Assembly: GCA_035307765.1 (NCBI GenBank)
Contig: DATGHU010000026.1
Coordinates: 33,418-97,417, forward strand
From: a bacterium
Lineage (GTDB): Bacteria; Sysuimicrobiota; Sysuimicrobiia; Sysuimicrobiales; Segetimicrobiaceae
Length of the DNA stretch: 64,000 nt
Direction: 5' to 3'
Numbering within the stretch: position 1 is the first letter of the stretch; each line of letters opens with the position of its first letter. A program made the translations under genes and the position numbers. Positions 1 through 8,305 of the stretch are shown piece by piece. The notes beneath the pieces are model-generated. The model was not told where the DNA came from and made no database searches. It saw nothing but the letters and a program-made list of their open reading frames with translations.

Positions 1-703
1 TCGCCACCAGATCATGGCCGGGATTCTCGGGCAGGAGCCGCTGCACGACCCGGCGCACCGCCTCTTTGCTGGCCCGTAGCGTCAGGGGGGGGCCGGCGGC
101 GATCGCCTCGGCGACCTCCCGGGTCCTGGCCTGGAGCGTCGCGGCAGGGACCACCTCGTTCACCAACCCCCAGGACAGGGCCTCCGCCGCGCCGACGTGC
201 CGGGCGGTGAAGATCATCTCCTTGGCCCGCGCCGGGCCGAGCAGGGCCACGAGGCGGGCGTAGGTGTGCATCGACAGACAGTTGCCCAACCGGATGATGG
301 GGATGCCAAACCGCGCGTCGTCCGAGGCGATCCGCAGATCGCAGGTCGCGGCGATCGTCATCCCCCCGCCGACGGCGTATCCGCGCACGGAGGCCAGCGA
401 CGGTTTGCCCACCGCCTCCAGCCGGCCGATCACGCGGTCGATCCGCTCCTCGTATTCGATGCCCGCCTGCGGGTTGCCGCGAAACGCCGGAAACTGGCTG
501 ATGTCGGTCCCGGAGATGAACGCCCGCTCCCCGCTGCCGCGCACGACCAGGACCTTGATCCCGTCGTCGCGGTCGACCTGATCGCAGATCTCCACGAGGC
601 GCTGGTACATCGCCCAGGTCATGGCGTTGCGCTGTTCCGGCCGGTTGACGGTGAGGTACGCGACCTCCCGCTCCACCTCGAAGAGGATCTGAGCCGATTC
701 CAT
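1..703 (-). CDS. enoyl-CoA hydratase/isomerase family protein (3' end outside window)
   Basis: Crotonase-fold protein, open at the window edge; about 234 residues are visible. Translation starts MESAQILFEVEREVAYLTV and contains the NRPEQRNAM motif, the oxyanion-hole segment SGTDISQF (about residues 65-75) and the second oxyanion loop with Gly-Gly-Gly (GYAVGGGMTIAATCD). These are typical of enoyl-CoA hydratases of short-chain acyl-CoA degradation. The ATG at 703 is preceded by a strong GGAGGTG ribosome-binding site. It lies 83 nt downstream of rpsA on the same strand. Exact substrate cannot be assigned; several crotonases of other specificity share these motifs. Confidence 0.85.
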   Translation of the reverse strand, partial: MESAQILFEVEREVAYLTVNRPEQRNAMTWAMYQRLVEICDQVDRDDGIKVLVVRGSGERAFISGTDISQFPAFRGNPQAGIEYEERIDRVIGRLEAVGKPSLASVRGYAVGGGMTIAATCDLRIASDDARFGIPIIRLGNCLSMHTYARLVALLGPARAKEMIFTARHVGAAEALSWGLVNEVVPAATLQARTREVAEAIAAGPPLTLRASKEAVRRVVQRLLPENPGHDLVA

Positions 704-786
704 CCGGGCCACCTCCGCCCTGTCCGGGCATGGGAAGAGAAGGGCGCGCTGCGATCGACCGCGGGGGATGGACCGAGTCGGCGGCG

Positions 787-2061
787 TCAGTCCGGCGGGG
801 CACCCGAGGGAGGGCGATCCTCCGGCGCGGGGCGCGGGGCGCCCTCGGTCGGGGATGGGGCTTCCGCCGAACGCTCCGAGGCGGCGGGGGCGGTCACGAC
901 CTGGCGGAGGAGCTCGCCGGCGATGTCGCCGATCGTCACGCGCCCTTCCTCGCCTTGAGCGCTGATGTACTCCTTCACCCGCGTGCGCTCCCGCTCCCGG
1001 GCCAGCCGCCGCAGGCTGAGGATCATGCGGCGCTCGTCGGCGCGGATCTCGGTCACCAGCGCTTCCACGGTCTGGCCGACCTCGACCACATCGGTCACCT
1101 TCTGGACGCGCTTCTCGGCCAGCTCAGAGATGGGGAGGAAGGCATCGATCTCGGTGAGACGGACGAAGGCGCCCGAGGCGACGGTGCGGACGACCTTCCC
1201 GCTCACCACCTGGCCGGGGCGGTACGACTCCCCGAGATGCTGCCAGGGGTCGGGGAGGATGTGCTTCAGCCCCAGCGAGATCCGTCCCGCCGCCTTGTCG
1301 ATCTTGAGGACCGCAACCGAGATCCGCTGTCCCCGATGGACGACCTCGGACGGGTGCGTGATGTAGGTCCACGCCATCTCGCTGATCGGCAGGAGGGCGT
1401 CGATCCCGCCGAGATCGACGAACGCTCCGAAGTCGGTCAGGCGCTTCACGACCCCCTCGCGCACCTGCCCTTCCTCCAGGGAGGCGAGCACGGCCTCCCG
1501 GGCCTTCCCGCGCTCCTCGGCCATGGCGTTCTTGTGCGAGAGGATCACCCGCCCCTTGGGGCGATCCACCTCGATGATCCGCAGCGGGATGCTCTGGCCC
1601 ACCAACGCCTCGAACTGCCGGCCCTTGGCCTGCGAGAGATCCACATGGCTTCCCGGGACGAACCCCCGCATCCCCAGGTCCACCACCAAGCCGCCCTTCA
1701 CCTTGTCGACCACCATCGCGTGCAGGGTCGTGCCGGCCTCGAACGCCCGCTGGATCCGGTCCCAGGCCAGTGCCAGGTCGGCGCGTTTCTTGCTGAGCAG
1801 GATGCTCCCTTCCTCCCCCTCGACCTTCATCACGTACACGTCGATGCGGTCCCCCACGGCGATTCCCTCCAGGGTGTCGCCGCGCGCCGACAGTTCCTTC
1901 GGCGAAATGAAGCCCTCCGACTTCGCGCCGACGTCAACCAGGACCCCTTCGCTGTCGATGCGCACGACCGTCCCCTGGACAATCTGCTGCTCCTCGAGCG
2001 CGGGCATCTGCGCGATATCGAGCTCTTCTCCCTGCTGAGACGTCGGCCGCTCCTCTGACAT
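787..2061 (-). CDS. rpsA: 30S ribosomal protein S1 (four S1 domains)
   Basis: 424-residue protein with four S1 RNA-binding domains (about residues 26-92, 109-177, 198-267 and 283-352). Signature strings include GFVPGSHVDLS, LTDFGAFVDLGG and SGAFVRLTEIDAFLPIS. An acidic/proline-rich tail follows residue 380. Four domains is the length seen in Bacillota and Actinobacteria, shorter than the six-domain E. coli S1. It binds mRNA at the small ribosomal subunit and helps initiation. The ATG at 2061 has a GAGGGG ribosome-binding site. No ispH or cytidylate kinase gene adjoins it, unlike in many genomes. Confidence 0.93.
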   Translation of the reverse strand: MSEERPTSQQGEELDIAQMPALEEQQIVQGTVVRIDSEGVLVDVGAKSEGFISPKELSARGDTLEGIAVGDRIDVYVMKVEGEEGSILLSKKRADLALAWDRIQRAFEAGTTLHAMVVDKVKGGLVVDLGMRGFVPGSHVDLSQAKGRQFEALVGQSIPLRIIEVDRPKGRVILSHKNAMAEERGKAREAVLASLEEGQVREGVVKRLTDFGAFVDLGGIDALLPISEMAWTYITHPSEVVHRGQRISVAVLKIDKAAGRISLGLKHILPDPWQHLGESYRPGQVVSGKVVRTVASGAFVRLTEIDAFLPISELAEKRVQKVTDVVEVGQTVEALVTEIRADERRMILSLRRLARERERTRVKEYISAQGEEGRVTIGDIAGELLRQVVTAPAASERSAEAPSPTEGAPRPAPEDRPPSGAPPD

Positions 2062-2145
2062 CGACCCCTCACCCGTCCTTCCGCCGCGACCGCGCCATCA
2101 ACCGCGGCCGCGAAATTTTCGTGCGCCAGTCCCGCTCTGCTGCGC

Positions 2146-2589
2146 TTACCTCACCGAGGAATCCGCCCGCCGGGCGGGCCCGTACACGGCCGGGACCCCC
2201 AACATTCGGCGGATGCCCGGGGGGATCCGGCGGGGACGCCCCGTGCGGTCGACCGCCGCGTGCAGCGTCGCCCCGCGGGCGATGACGTCTCCGTCCGCCT
2301 TCCGGACGATTTCGTAGCCGAACTCCAGCGTCGCCGGGCGCAGCGATGCGAGCCGCGTCCGGACGGTCAGGAGATCATCGTACCGCGCCGGCCGCAGGTA
2401 CCGGCACCGGGCCTCCACGACGACGAGCAGCCACCCGTCCGCCTCGATCTGAGCATAGGAGCGGCCGCACGACCGGATGAACTCCGTGCGCCCGGCTTCG
2501 AACCACACCAGGTAACTAGCGTGATGCGCCACCCCCATCTGGTCGGTCTCCGCGTAGCGTACCCGCACCTCCAATTCGGATACGTCCAT
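2146..2589 (-). CDS. acyl-CoA thioesterase, 4-hydroxybenzoyl-CoA thioesterase/YbgC family
   Basis: 147-residue hot-dog-fold protein. The N-terminal motif VRYAETDQMGVAHHASYLVW contains the Asp-Gln-Met-Gly-Val...His pattern of the YbgC/4HBT family, and a later segment reads FGYEIVRKADGDVIARG. The start chosen is the ATG at 2589 because the domain begins at once and GGAGG lies 5 nt upstream. An ATG at 2640 with a GGAAGGA site would add 17 residues and cannot be excluded. It hydrolyses acyl-CoA thioesters; the substrate is unknown. It lies downstream of the Dpp-type transporter on the same strand. Confidence 0.85.
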   Translation of the reverse strand: MDVSELEVRVRYAETDQMGVAHHASYLVWFEAGRTEFIRSCGRSYAQIEADGWLLVVVEARCRYLRPARYDDLLTVRTRLASLRPATLEFGYEIVRKADGDVIARGATLHAAVDRTGRPRRIPPGIRRMLGVPAVYGPARRADSSVR

Positions 2590-2717
2590 CCCCGCCTCCG
2601 CACCGCTGCCGCGAGTGGGGAGGTTCGACGTCCTGGACATCCCGGTCCTTCCCTCTCTACGCGCCGACCCCGCCGCCGGTTCGATCGGCACCCGCGCCGA
2701 CCCGGCGGCATCCCGCG

Positions 2718-3596
2718 TCACGATCGGCCGCGGAGGCGGGGGTCCAGCAGGTCGCGAAGACCGTCCCCCACGAGGTTGAACCCCACGACCGTCACCAGGA
2801 TGGCCAGCCCGGGGAACGTCGCGATCCAGGGCGACGTCAGCATGAACGACCGTCCGGTGGCGAGCATCGAGCCCCACTCGGGGGTGGGCGGGCTGGCCCC
2901 CAAACCCAAGAAAGACAACCCGGCGGTCTCGACGATGGTGAAGCCCACGGTCAGCGTGGCCATGACGATGATCGGCGAGAGGATGTTGGGCACGATGTGA
3001 CGGGCGAGGATCCGGACCGCCCCCGCGCCGACCGCCCCCGCCGCCTCGACGAACTCCTGCTCACGGATCGCGAGGACCGCTCCCCGCACCAGGCGTGCGA
3101 ACTGGGGGGTGTACACGATGCCGATCGCGATCATCGCGTTGGTGAGGCTGGGGCCCAGGATCGCCACCACGATCATCGCCAGCAGCAGGTAGGGGAACGC
3201 CAGCATGACGTCCACGACCCGCATGATCGCCGCGTCGACGTTTCCGCCAAAGTACCCGGAGACGACCCCGAGCAGGATGCCCAGTAATGCGGCGATCCCG
3301 TCGGCCAGCACGCCGATGACCAGGGCGATCCGGGCGCCGTAGATCACCCGGGAGAAGATGTCGCGGCCGAACTCGTCCGTTCCGAAGAGATGGGCCGGGG
3401 ACGGCGCCCGGAGCTGATCGGCGAACGCCTGGTCAATGGGATTGTAGGGAGCGATCTGGGCGGCGAGGACGGCCGAGGCAACCACGAGGACCAGGATACT
3501 CGCTCCCACGACGAGGTTCGTGCTGTGACGCATCCGGCGCCACGACAAGGCAGCGGCACGGCGGTGCGGGGGGCCGGATGCGAGCGCGGTCGCCAT
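2718..3596 (-). CDS. peptide/nickel-type ABC transporter permease, DppC/OppC family
   Basis: 292-residue inner-membrane permease. It has an N-terminal membrane segment (about residues 28-47), the OppC N-terminal strings HLFGTDEFGRDIFSRVIYG and a BPD-transporter domain with the EAA loop EAAGAVGAGAVRILARHIVP near residues 180-205. It ends in the family-typical DGLRDLLDPRLRG. It starts 1 nt after the dppB-like stop, so the two are coupled. It pairs with the DppB-like permease and the binding protein upstream. No cognate ATPase gene is in the window. The substrate (oligopeptide, dipeptide or another) is not decidable. Confidence 0.92.
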   Translation of the reverse strand: MATALASGPPHRRAAALSWRRMRHSTNLVVGASILVLVVASAVLAAQIAPYNPIDQAFADQLRAPSPAHLFGTDEFGRDIFSRVIYGARIALVIGVLADGIAALLGILLGVVSGYFGGNVDAAIMRVVDVMLAFPYLLLAMIVVAILGPSLTNAMIAIGIVYTPQFARLVRGAVLAIREQEFVEAAGAVGAGAVRILARHIVPNILSPIIVMATLTVGFTIVETAGLSFLGLGASPPTPEWGSMLATGRSFMLTSPWIATFPGLAILVTVVGFNLVGDGLRDLLDPRLRGRS

Positions 3597-3597
3597 C

Positions 3598-4602
3598 TCA
3601 ATCGTACCGAATCCGGGGGTCGAGGTACGCGTAGAGCACGTCGACCAGGAGATTGGCCAGCACGAAGATCCCGGCGGCGATGAGGACGACCCCCTGCACC
3701 ACGGGATAATCCCGCGCCAGCACGCTGGTGATCGCGAGCCGCCCCAGCCCCGGGAGCGCGAAGATGGTCTCGGTCAGGACGGCGCCGCTGAGCAGCAGCC
3801 CGAGCTGTAGCCCGACCAGGGTGACGACGGGCAGGAGGGCGTTGCGCAGCGCGTGGTGACTCACCACCCGCCGCTCCCCCACGCCCTTCGCCCGGGCCGT
3901 TCGGACGAAGTCCAGGTTGAGCACCTCGAGCATCGTGGATCGGGACATCCGGGCGATTGTGGCCATCGAGGTGACGCCGAGGGTCACCGCGGGCAGGATG
4001 AGGTGGCGGATGCTGCTCTGGACGACCGCCCCGTTCCCGGTGAGCAGCCCGTCGACGAGGGACATCCCGGTGATCCGGTGAAACGTCATCCCCTCGTCGA
4101 GCATGCTGCCGAGCGGCAGCCACCCCAGTATCCCGCCGAACACCATAAGCAACAGGATCCCGGTCCAGAACACCGGCATCGACACGCCGATCAGCACCCC
4201 GATCATCGCCCCGGTGTCGATCAGGGAGTGCGGCCGCCGCGCGGCGATGACGCCGATGCTGAGGCCGAACACCACCGCGAACACGAGGGCGGCCAGGCTC
4301 AGCTCCAAGGTCACCGGCAGGGCCTGGACGATCTCCCAGATCGCCGACTGCCGGGTGCGGAGCGACACCCCGAAGTCGCCGCGCAGCCCCCCCAGCAGGA
4401 ACCGGAAATACTGGATGTAGACCGGTTGGTCCAACCCGAGCTGGTGGCGGAGGCGCTGCAGGTCCGCGTCGGTCCCCTTGTCGCCCAAGAGGAGCTGCGC
4501 CACGTCGCCGGGGATGAGGTGCATCCCGAAGAACACCAGAATGCTCACCCCCAGCAGCACGGGGATGAGCTGTCCCAACCGGCGCGCGATGTACTTCAGC
4601 AT
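3598..4602 (-). CDS. peptide-type ABC transporter permease, DppB/OppB family
   Basis: 334 residues with the characteristic OppB start MLKYIARRLGQLIPVLLGVS and the motif LIPGDVAQLLLGD. It is predicted to have six membrane segments. The EAA loop FVRTARAKGVGERRVVSHHA lies near residue 230 and the C-terminus reads LYAYLDPRIRYD. It is immediately upstream of the DppC-like partner and 118 nt downstream of the binding-protein gene, the usual A-B-C order. It forms the translocation channel with DppC. Confidence 0.92.
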   Translation of the reverse strand: MLKYIARRLGQLIPVLLGVSILVFFGMHLIPGDVAQLLLGDKGTDADLQRLRHQLGLDQPVYIQYFRFLLGGLRGDFGVSLRTRQSAIWEIVQALPVTLELSLAALVFAVVFGLSIGVIAARRPHSLIDTGAMIGVLIGVSMPVFWTGILLLMVFGGILGWLPLGSMLDEGMTFHRITGMSLVDGLLTGNGAVVQSSIRHLILPAVTLGVTSMATIARMSRSTMLEVLNLDFVRTARAKGVGERRVVSHHALRNALLPVVTLVGLQLGLLLSGAVLTETIFALPGLGRLAITSVLARDYPVVQGVVLIAAGIFVLANLLVDVLYAYLDPRIRYD

Positions 4603-4720
4603 TGGGCATCCAGGTATCCCCGGGCGGCGGACCGCCCGGGGCGCAACTCCTCAGCGAACGGGGGGCCCGGGCAGCAGCGTGCCGCGGGCCCCCGACCTCG
4701 ACGTCCGGCGATCGCGATGC

Positions 4721-6331
4721 CTACTGCAGCGACACCTGCTCCATGTGGAAGAACATCTGGAGCGGGTTGAGCAGGAACCCCTTCACGGTCGCCCGCGCCG
4801 CCCGCACCTGGTTCGTGTGGTTCATGAAGATCCACGGCGCATCGTCGTGGAGGATCTTGTTGGCTTCCATGTAGATCTGCGCCCGCTTGGCCTGGTCGGA
4901 AACCAACCGGCCCTGGACGATCAGCTTGTCGTAGTCTGGGTTGTGGTGGCGCGAGTTGTTGTTGGTGCGCGCCTTGCCGGCGGCCTCGTCGAACTCAAAC
5001 AGGTCCCCCAGGAAGTTGTCGGGGTCCCCGTTGTCGCCGGACCACCCGCCGATGCCGAACCCCTCCCACGGGGTGTGGCGGATCTTGTCCAGGTACGCGC
5101 CCCACTCGTACTGGGTGATCTTCACGTTCACGCCGACCTTGGCCAGGTAGCCCTGCACCGCCTCGCCGAGCTTGGCGCCGCCGATCGGGTTGTAGCCCCG
5201 CGGGTTGGCGTAGACCATCATCTCGGTGGTGAAGCCGTTGGGCGATCCGGCCTCCGCCAGCAGCGCCTTGGCCTTCGCCACGTCGTAGGGGTACGGCTGC
5301 ACGGACTTGTTGTACCCCCACAGCACCGGCGGGATCCCCTGGCTCGAGGTGGTGGCGCCGCCGTACAGCCCCTTGTTGATGGCGTCCTTGTCCACGGCGT
5401 AGTTCATCGCCTGCCGCACCCGCTTGTCCTTGAACGGGCCCACGTCGTTGGACATCTCCACGCCCAGGATCGTCAATCCGGGTTGGGTGTACATCTTGAG
5501 GGCCGAATTACCGGTCACCCGTGCGTAGTCGGAGGGGGGGACGTCGGCGAGGATCTGCACCTCGTTCCGCTCCAGCTTGAGCATCCGCGTGGCGCTCTCG
5601 GGGACGATCTGGAAGATGATCCGGTCGACCTTCGGCCGCCCGCCCCAGTAGTCGGGGTTCGCCTCGACGGTGATGTGGTCGTTCCGCACCGCCTCCACGA
5701 ACTTGAACGGCCCGGTCCCCACCGGGTGCTGGCCCGCGTCGCAGTTGTACTTCTTGGTGGCCTCCGGGCTCACGATCCCCTGCCAGATCATCGCCAGGCT
5801 GGTGATGAACGGCGCGTTCGGCTGGGGAAGGGTGAACCGCAGCGTATAGTCGTCGAGGACATCCATCTTCGCCACGGTACCGTCCTTGGCCGATCCATAC
5901 GTGAAGTCGTCGTAGGTATCCACGCCCTTGCGGCCCAGGACGTAGCAGGGGTTCTGCGGGTTGATGGCGCGATCGACGTCCGCGGCGACCGTGTGGGCGT
6001 TCATCGGGGTGCCGTCGTGGAACTTCACCCCGTGCCGGAGGTGGAAGGTGTACACCTTGCCGTCGGTCGAGATCTCCCATTTTTCGGCCAGCCCGGGGCC
6101 GACCAGGCTGGTGCCGGGCTTGTAGTTCACGATCGAGTCGTACATCGTGGACATCACGAACCCGGACTCGTTGTTCTCCACGGTCTGAGGATCCATCCCC
6201 GTCTGGTCCGCCCCGATGGCGATGACCAGCGTCTTCGGCGCCTGGGCCTGGGCGATCCCCCACAACCCGACCGGGACCATGGCGAGCGCCAGCAGCACCG
6301 GGAGTACCCGGTGAATCGCTATCCGTACCAT
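4721..6331 (-). CDS. ABC transporter substrate-binding protein, family 5 (DppA/OppA-like)
   Basis: 536-residue secreted solute-binding protein. A Sec signal peptide (residues about 1-26: basic start MVRIAIHR, hydrophobic core, cleavage near AQAQA) is followed by the SBP_bac_5 fold with typical strings LAEKWEISTDGKVYTFHLR, GVKFHDGTPMNA and YPYDVAKAKALLAEAG. No lipobox Cys is apparent. The ATG at 6331 was chosen because AGGAGGA lies just upstream and the signal peptide begins there; the frame stays open further upstream but without a ribosome-binding site. It captures the ligand for the two permeases that follow. Confidence 0.92.
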   Translation of the reverse strand: MVRIAIHRVLPVLLALAMVPVGLWGIAQAQAPKTLVIAIGADQTGMDPQTVENNESGFVMSTMYDSIVNYKPGTSLVGPGLAEKWEISTDGKVYTFHLRHGVKFHDGTPMNAHTVAADVDRAINPQNPCYVLGRKGVDTYDDFTYGSAKDGTVAKMDVLDDYTLRFTLPQPNAPFITSLAMIWQGIVSPEATKKYNCDAGQHPVGTGPFKFVEAVRNDHITVEANPDYWGGRPKVDRIIFQIVPESATRMLKLERNEVQILADVPPSDYARVTGNSALKMYTQPGLTILGVEMSNDVGPFKDKRVRQAMNYAVDKDAINKGLYGGATTSSQGIPPVLWGYNKSVQPYPYDVAKAKALLAEAGSPNGFTTEMMVYANPRGYNPIGGAKLGEAVQGYLAKVGVNVKITQYEWGAYLDKIRHTPWEGFGIGGWSGDNGDPDNFLGDLFEFDEAAGKARTNNNSRHHNPDYDKLIVQGRLVSDQAKRAQIYMEANKILHDDAPWIFMNHTNQVRAARATVKGFLLNPLQMFFHMEQVSLQ

Positions 6332-6402
6332 CCTTGTCCTCCTCTCGAGATGGACCGGGCCCCGTGCGGAAATGCCGCAGATGGCCTGCCATAACATACG
6401 CC

Positions 6403-6437
6403 CCGGGACGGGAGGAGCCCTTCTGGCTCCCGTCCCG
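6403..6437. terminator. strong GC hairpin between proC and the dppA-like gene
   Basis: Inverted repeat: CCGGGACGGGAG...CC pairs with GGCTCCCGTCCCGG across a short loop (cttct), with a 3-nt bulge. It lies just after the proC stop (6462) and before the transporter gene. There is no clear U-tract on either strand, so it is a likely but unproven terminator or processing stem. Confidence 0.45.
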
Positions 6438-6461
6438 GCGCCCGAAGGGGGATCCGGCGGG

Positions 6462-7295
6462 TTAGCGCGGGGTGCGGACGGGGCTGCCCCGGAGTTCGCG
6501 GGCGCGGCGGGTGGCGCGGATCACGGCGGCGTGCACCGCCGCGCGGAACCCTCCCTGCTCGAGGGCCTCGAGTCCCGCCATGGTCGTCCCCCCCGGGGAG
6601 GTTACCTGTCCGCGAAGCACGTCAGGGCTTTCGCCGGTCTCGGTGAGCATCTTCCCCGCTCCGAGGATGGTCTGGGAGACCAGGGCGCGCGCCACGTCGC
6701 TGGGGAGCCCCGCGCGCTCCCCGGCGTCCACCATCGCTTCGGCCAGCGCGTACACATACGCCGGCCCGCTCCCCGAAACCGCGGTCACCACGTCGAGCAG
6801 AGATTCGGGAACCACTCCCACCCAGCCGACCGCCTCGAAGATCGCGCGCGCGATGCCGAGGTGCTCCGGACCGGCCAGGCGGCCGGAGGCGATCGCGGTC
6901 GCCGACGCGCGTACCGCCGTCGAGGTGTTGGGCATCGCCCGAACCACCGCGACGGCGCCCAGCGCCCGCTCGATCATCTCGATCGAGACCCCCGCCGCCA
7001 CCGAGACGATGAGATGTCGGCCCGTGACGTGGGGGGCGATTTCGCCCAGCACGGTCGGCATGTCGCGCGGCTTCACGGCCAAGATCACGACCTCGCTCCA
7101 CGCCATCAGTTCGGGCTTATCGCGGGTCGTTCGCACCGGCCACGCGCGCCCCAGGCGCGCGAGGCGTTCGTCGTTGCTCTTATTGGTCACCAGGCAGCGT
7201 TCGGGGCGCAGGACGCCGGCGTCGAATACGCCGCGCAGCAACGCTTCGGCCATGCTCCCGGCCCCGATGATCCCCACCGTACGGTGCGTCAGCAT
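6462..7295 (-). CDS. proC: pyrroline-5-carboxylate reductase
   Basis: 277-residue NAD(P)H-dependent enzyme that reduces 1-pyrroline-5-carboxylate to proline, the last step of proline synthesis. It has the N-terminal Rossmann motif VGIIGAGSMAEALLRG, then AVKPRDMPTVL and VRAMPNTSTAV, and the C-terminal dimerisation signature with VSGSGPAYVYALAEAM and SPGGTTMAGLEALEQGG. The ATG at 7295 is preceded by CCGGAGGGTC. A T-box leader upstream (7318-7568) indicates control by uncharged tRNA-Pro. No proA or proB lies nearby. Confidence 0.95.
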   Translation of the reverse strand: MLTHRTVGIIGAGSMAEALLRGVFDAGVLRPERCLVTNKSNDERLARLGRAWPVRTTRDKPELMAWSEVVILAVKPRDMPTVLGEIAPHVTGRHLIVSVAAGVSIEMIERALGAVAVVRAMPNTSTAVRASATAIASGRLAGPEHLGIARAIFEAVGWVGVVPESLLDVVTAVSGSGPAYVYALAEAMVDAGERAGLPSDVARALVSQTILGAGKMLTETGESPDVLRGQVTSPGGTTMAGLEALEQGGFRAAVHAAVIRATRRARELRGSPVRTPR

Positions 7296-7317
7296 CGCTG
7301 ACCCTCCGGAAATAACG

Positions 7318-7568
7318 ACGCCCCCTCCACCAAAGGGCGAAAGGGGCGCTTCCGCGGTACCACCTTTGTTCCCCGGCCCGGCAGGACCGGAGCACTCACG
7401 CTGTCTCGGGCGGCCCGGCTCCCGTTTGGCGGCGACCGCCGCCCCGGGAGCAGCTCAGGGGGTGGGATTCGGACGTACCCGCGGCGGCCCTCGCAGCACC
7501 TGGCGCCGCTCTCTTCACGCAGGCCGGACGTCCTACGTCCCCCGTCACAGCTCTTTTATTGTTCGCTT
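7318..7568 (-). promoter_or_regulatory. T-box riboswitch leader of proC (candidate Pro specifier CCC)
   Basis: The minus-strand leader has the T-box core AAAGGTGGTACCGCGGAAGC (complement of 7349-7368), which pairs with the tRNA acceptor end. Stem I lies at about 7440-7560, with 5' arm GAGC...GGGGG pairing with CCCCC...GCTC, and with an AGAGAG element and a GGTGCTGCGAG distal element. The specifier segment GAATCCCACC places CCC (proline) at 7464-7466, followed by a purine, as expected. A 14-bp terminator-like hairpin (7318-7349) can compete with the T-box bulge. Its U-tract is poor (GTCGTTATTT), so transcriptional versus translational control is uncertain. Confidence 0.88.
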
Positions 7569-7598
7569 ACTATACCACCCTCCCTCGCCGCCCGTCAA
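7569..7598 (-). promoter_or_regulatory. sigma-70 type promoter of the proC T-box transcript
   Basis: On the minus strand, TTGACG (7593-7598) is followed by an 18-bp spacer and TATAGT (7569-7574). This gives a transcript start about 5-8 nt downstream, just before the T-box stem I. The divergent F420 gene cluster begins 60 bp away. Confidence 0.75.
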
Positions 7599-7660
7599 TC
7601 ACCGAGCGCCAGGTCAGCGGAGGAGGGTCCGCTCCCCCGGGCGCGAAGGATGCCGGTGCG

Positions 7661-8266
7661 ATGACCCCGTCGGTCCCCCCCCTCCTGATGGACCGCCGTA
7701 CCGTGCGCTTCTACACCCCGGCGCCCGTGTCGGTCGAACTGGTGCGGGCGCTCCTCGAAGCCGCGGCCTGCGCCCCGTCGGCCCACAACGTGCAGCCCAC
7801 TCGCATCGTGGTGGTCGAGTCGGCGGCGGCAAAGCGCCGACTGGCCGACTGGATGGGACGACGCTGGCGGCGCGACCTGGAGCGGCTCGGCACCGCGGAG
7901 GCGGCGATCCAGGTCGAGCTCCGATTCTCGCTCCGGCGGTTCGGCGAAGCCCCCGCGCTGATCCTGGTCGGGTATGCGATGGAGGACATGGACACCTACC
8001 CCGACCGGACCCGGCGGGCGGCGGAGCAGGTGATGGCCGTGCAGAGCGCCGCCGCCGCCGTGCAAAACCTCCTGCTGGCCGCCGCCGCGAACGGGCTGGG
8101 GGCGTGCTGGTGCTGCGCCCCGCTGTTCTGCCCCGGCATCGTCCGGCGGGCGCTCGGGCTGCCGCGGGGCTTCATCCCGCAGGCCCTGGTGACGATCGGC
8201 TACCCCGCCCATACTCCGCCCGTCCCTCCGCGGAAGCCTCTGGAATCGATCGTCGCGTTTCGCTAG
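7661..8266 (+). CDS. nitroreductase-family flavoprotein, probable F420-pathway reductase
   Basis: 201-residue nitroreductase-fold protein. It has the N-terminal FMN-binding pattern MDRRTVRFYTPAPV (Arg-Arg-Thr-Val-Arg) and ACAPSAHNVQPTR, then AVQSAAAAVQNLLLAAAANG and a C-terminal VTIGYPAH. The ATG at 7661 follows an AAGGA site. It is directly upstream of cofD and cofC. In Actinobacteria the C-terminal domain of FbiB is a nitroreductase-like FMN enzyme that reduces dehydro-F420-0. By position this stand-alone protein could do that step (inference). A general nitroreductase or BluB-like role is the alternative. Confidence 0.75.
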   Translation: MTPSVPPLLMDRRTVRFYTPAPVSVELVRALLEAAACAPSAHNVQPTRIVVVESAAAKRRLADWMGRRWRRDLERLGTAEAAIQVELRFSLRRFGEAPALILVGYAMEDMDTYPDRTRRAAEQVMAVQSAAAAVQNLLLAAAANGLGACWCCAPLFCPGIVRRALGLPRGFIPQALVTIGYPAHTPPVPPRKPLESIVAFR

Positions 8267-8305
8267 GGTTGCGTTGAGGAGACCCATCATTGGAGGAGAC
8301 CGAGC

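Noticed and set aside
2590..2877. N-terminal extension of the thioesterase gene to 2877
   Set aside because: It would overlap the DppC-like permease gene by 160 nt, adds low-complexity sequence with no domain, and good ribosome-binding sites precede the starts at 2589 and 2640.
4478..6394. Long open frame on the plus strand opposite the dppA-like gene (and similar long antisense frames, e.g. 9864-10676, 48686-51049, 52312-56022)
   Set aside because: High-GC DNA leaves long frames open opposite real genes. The translations are Arg/His/Pro-rich, have no family motifs and exactly mirror well-supported genes on the other strand.
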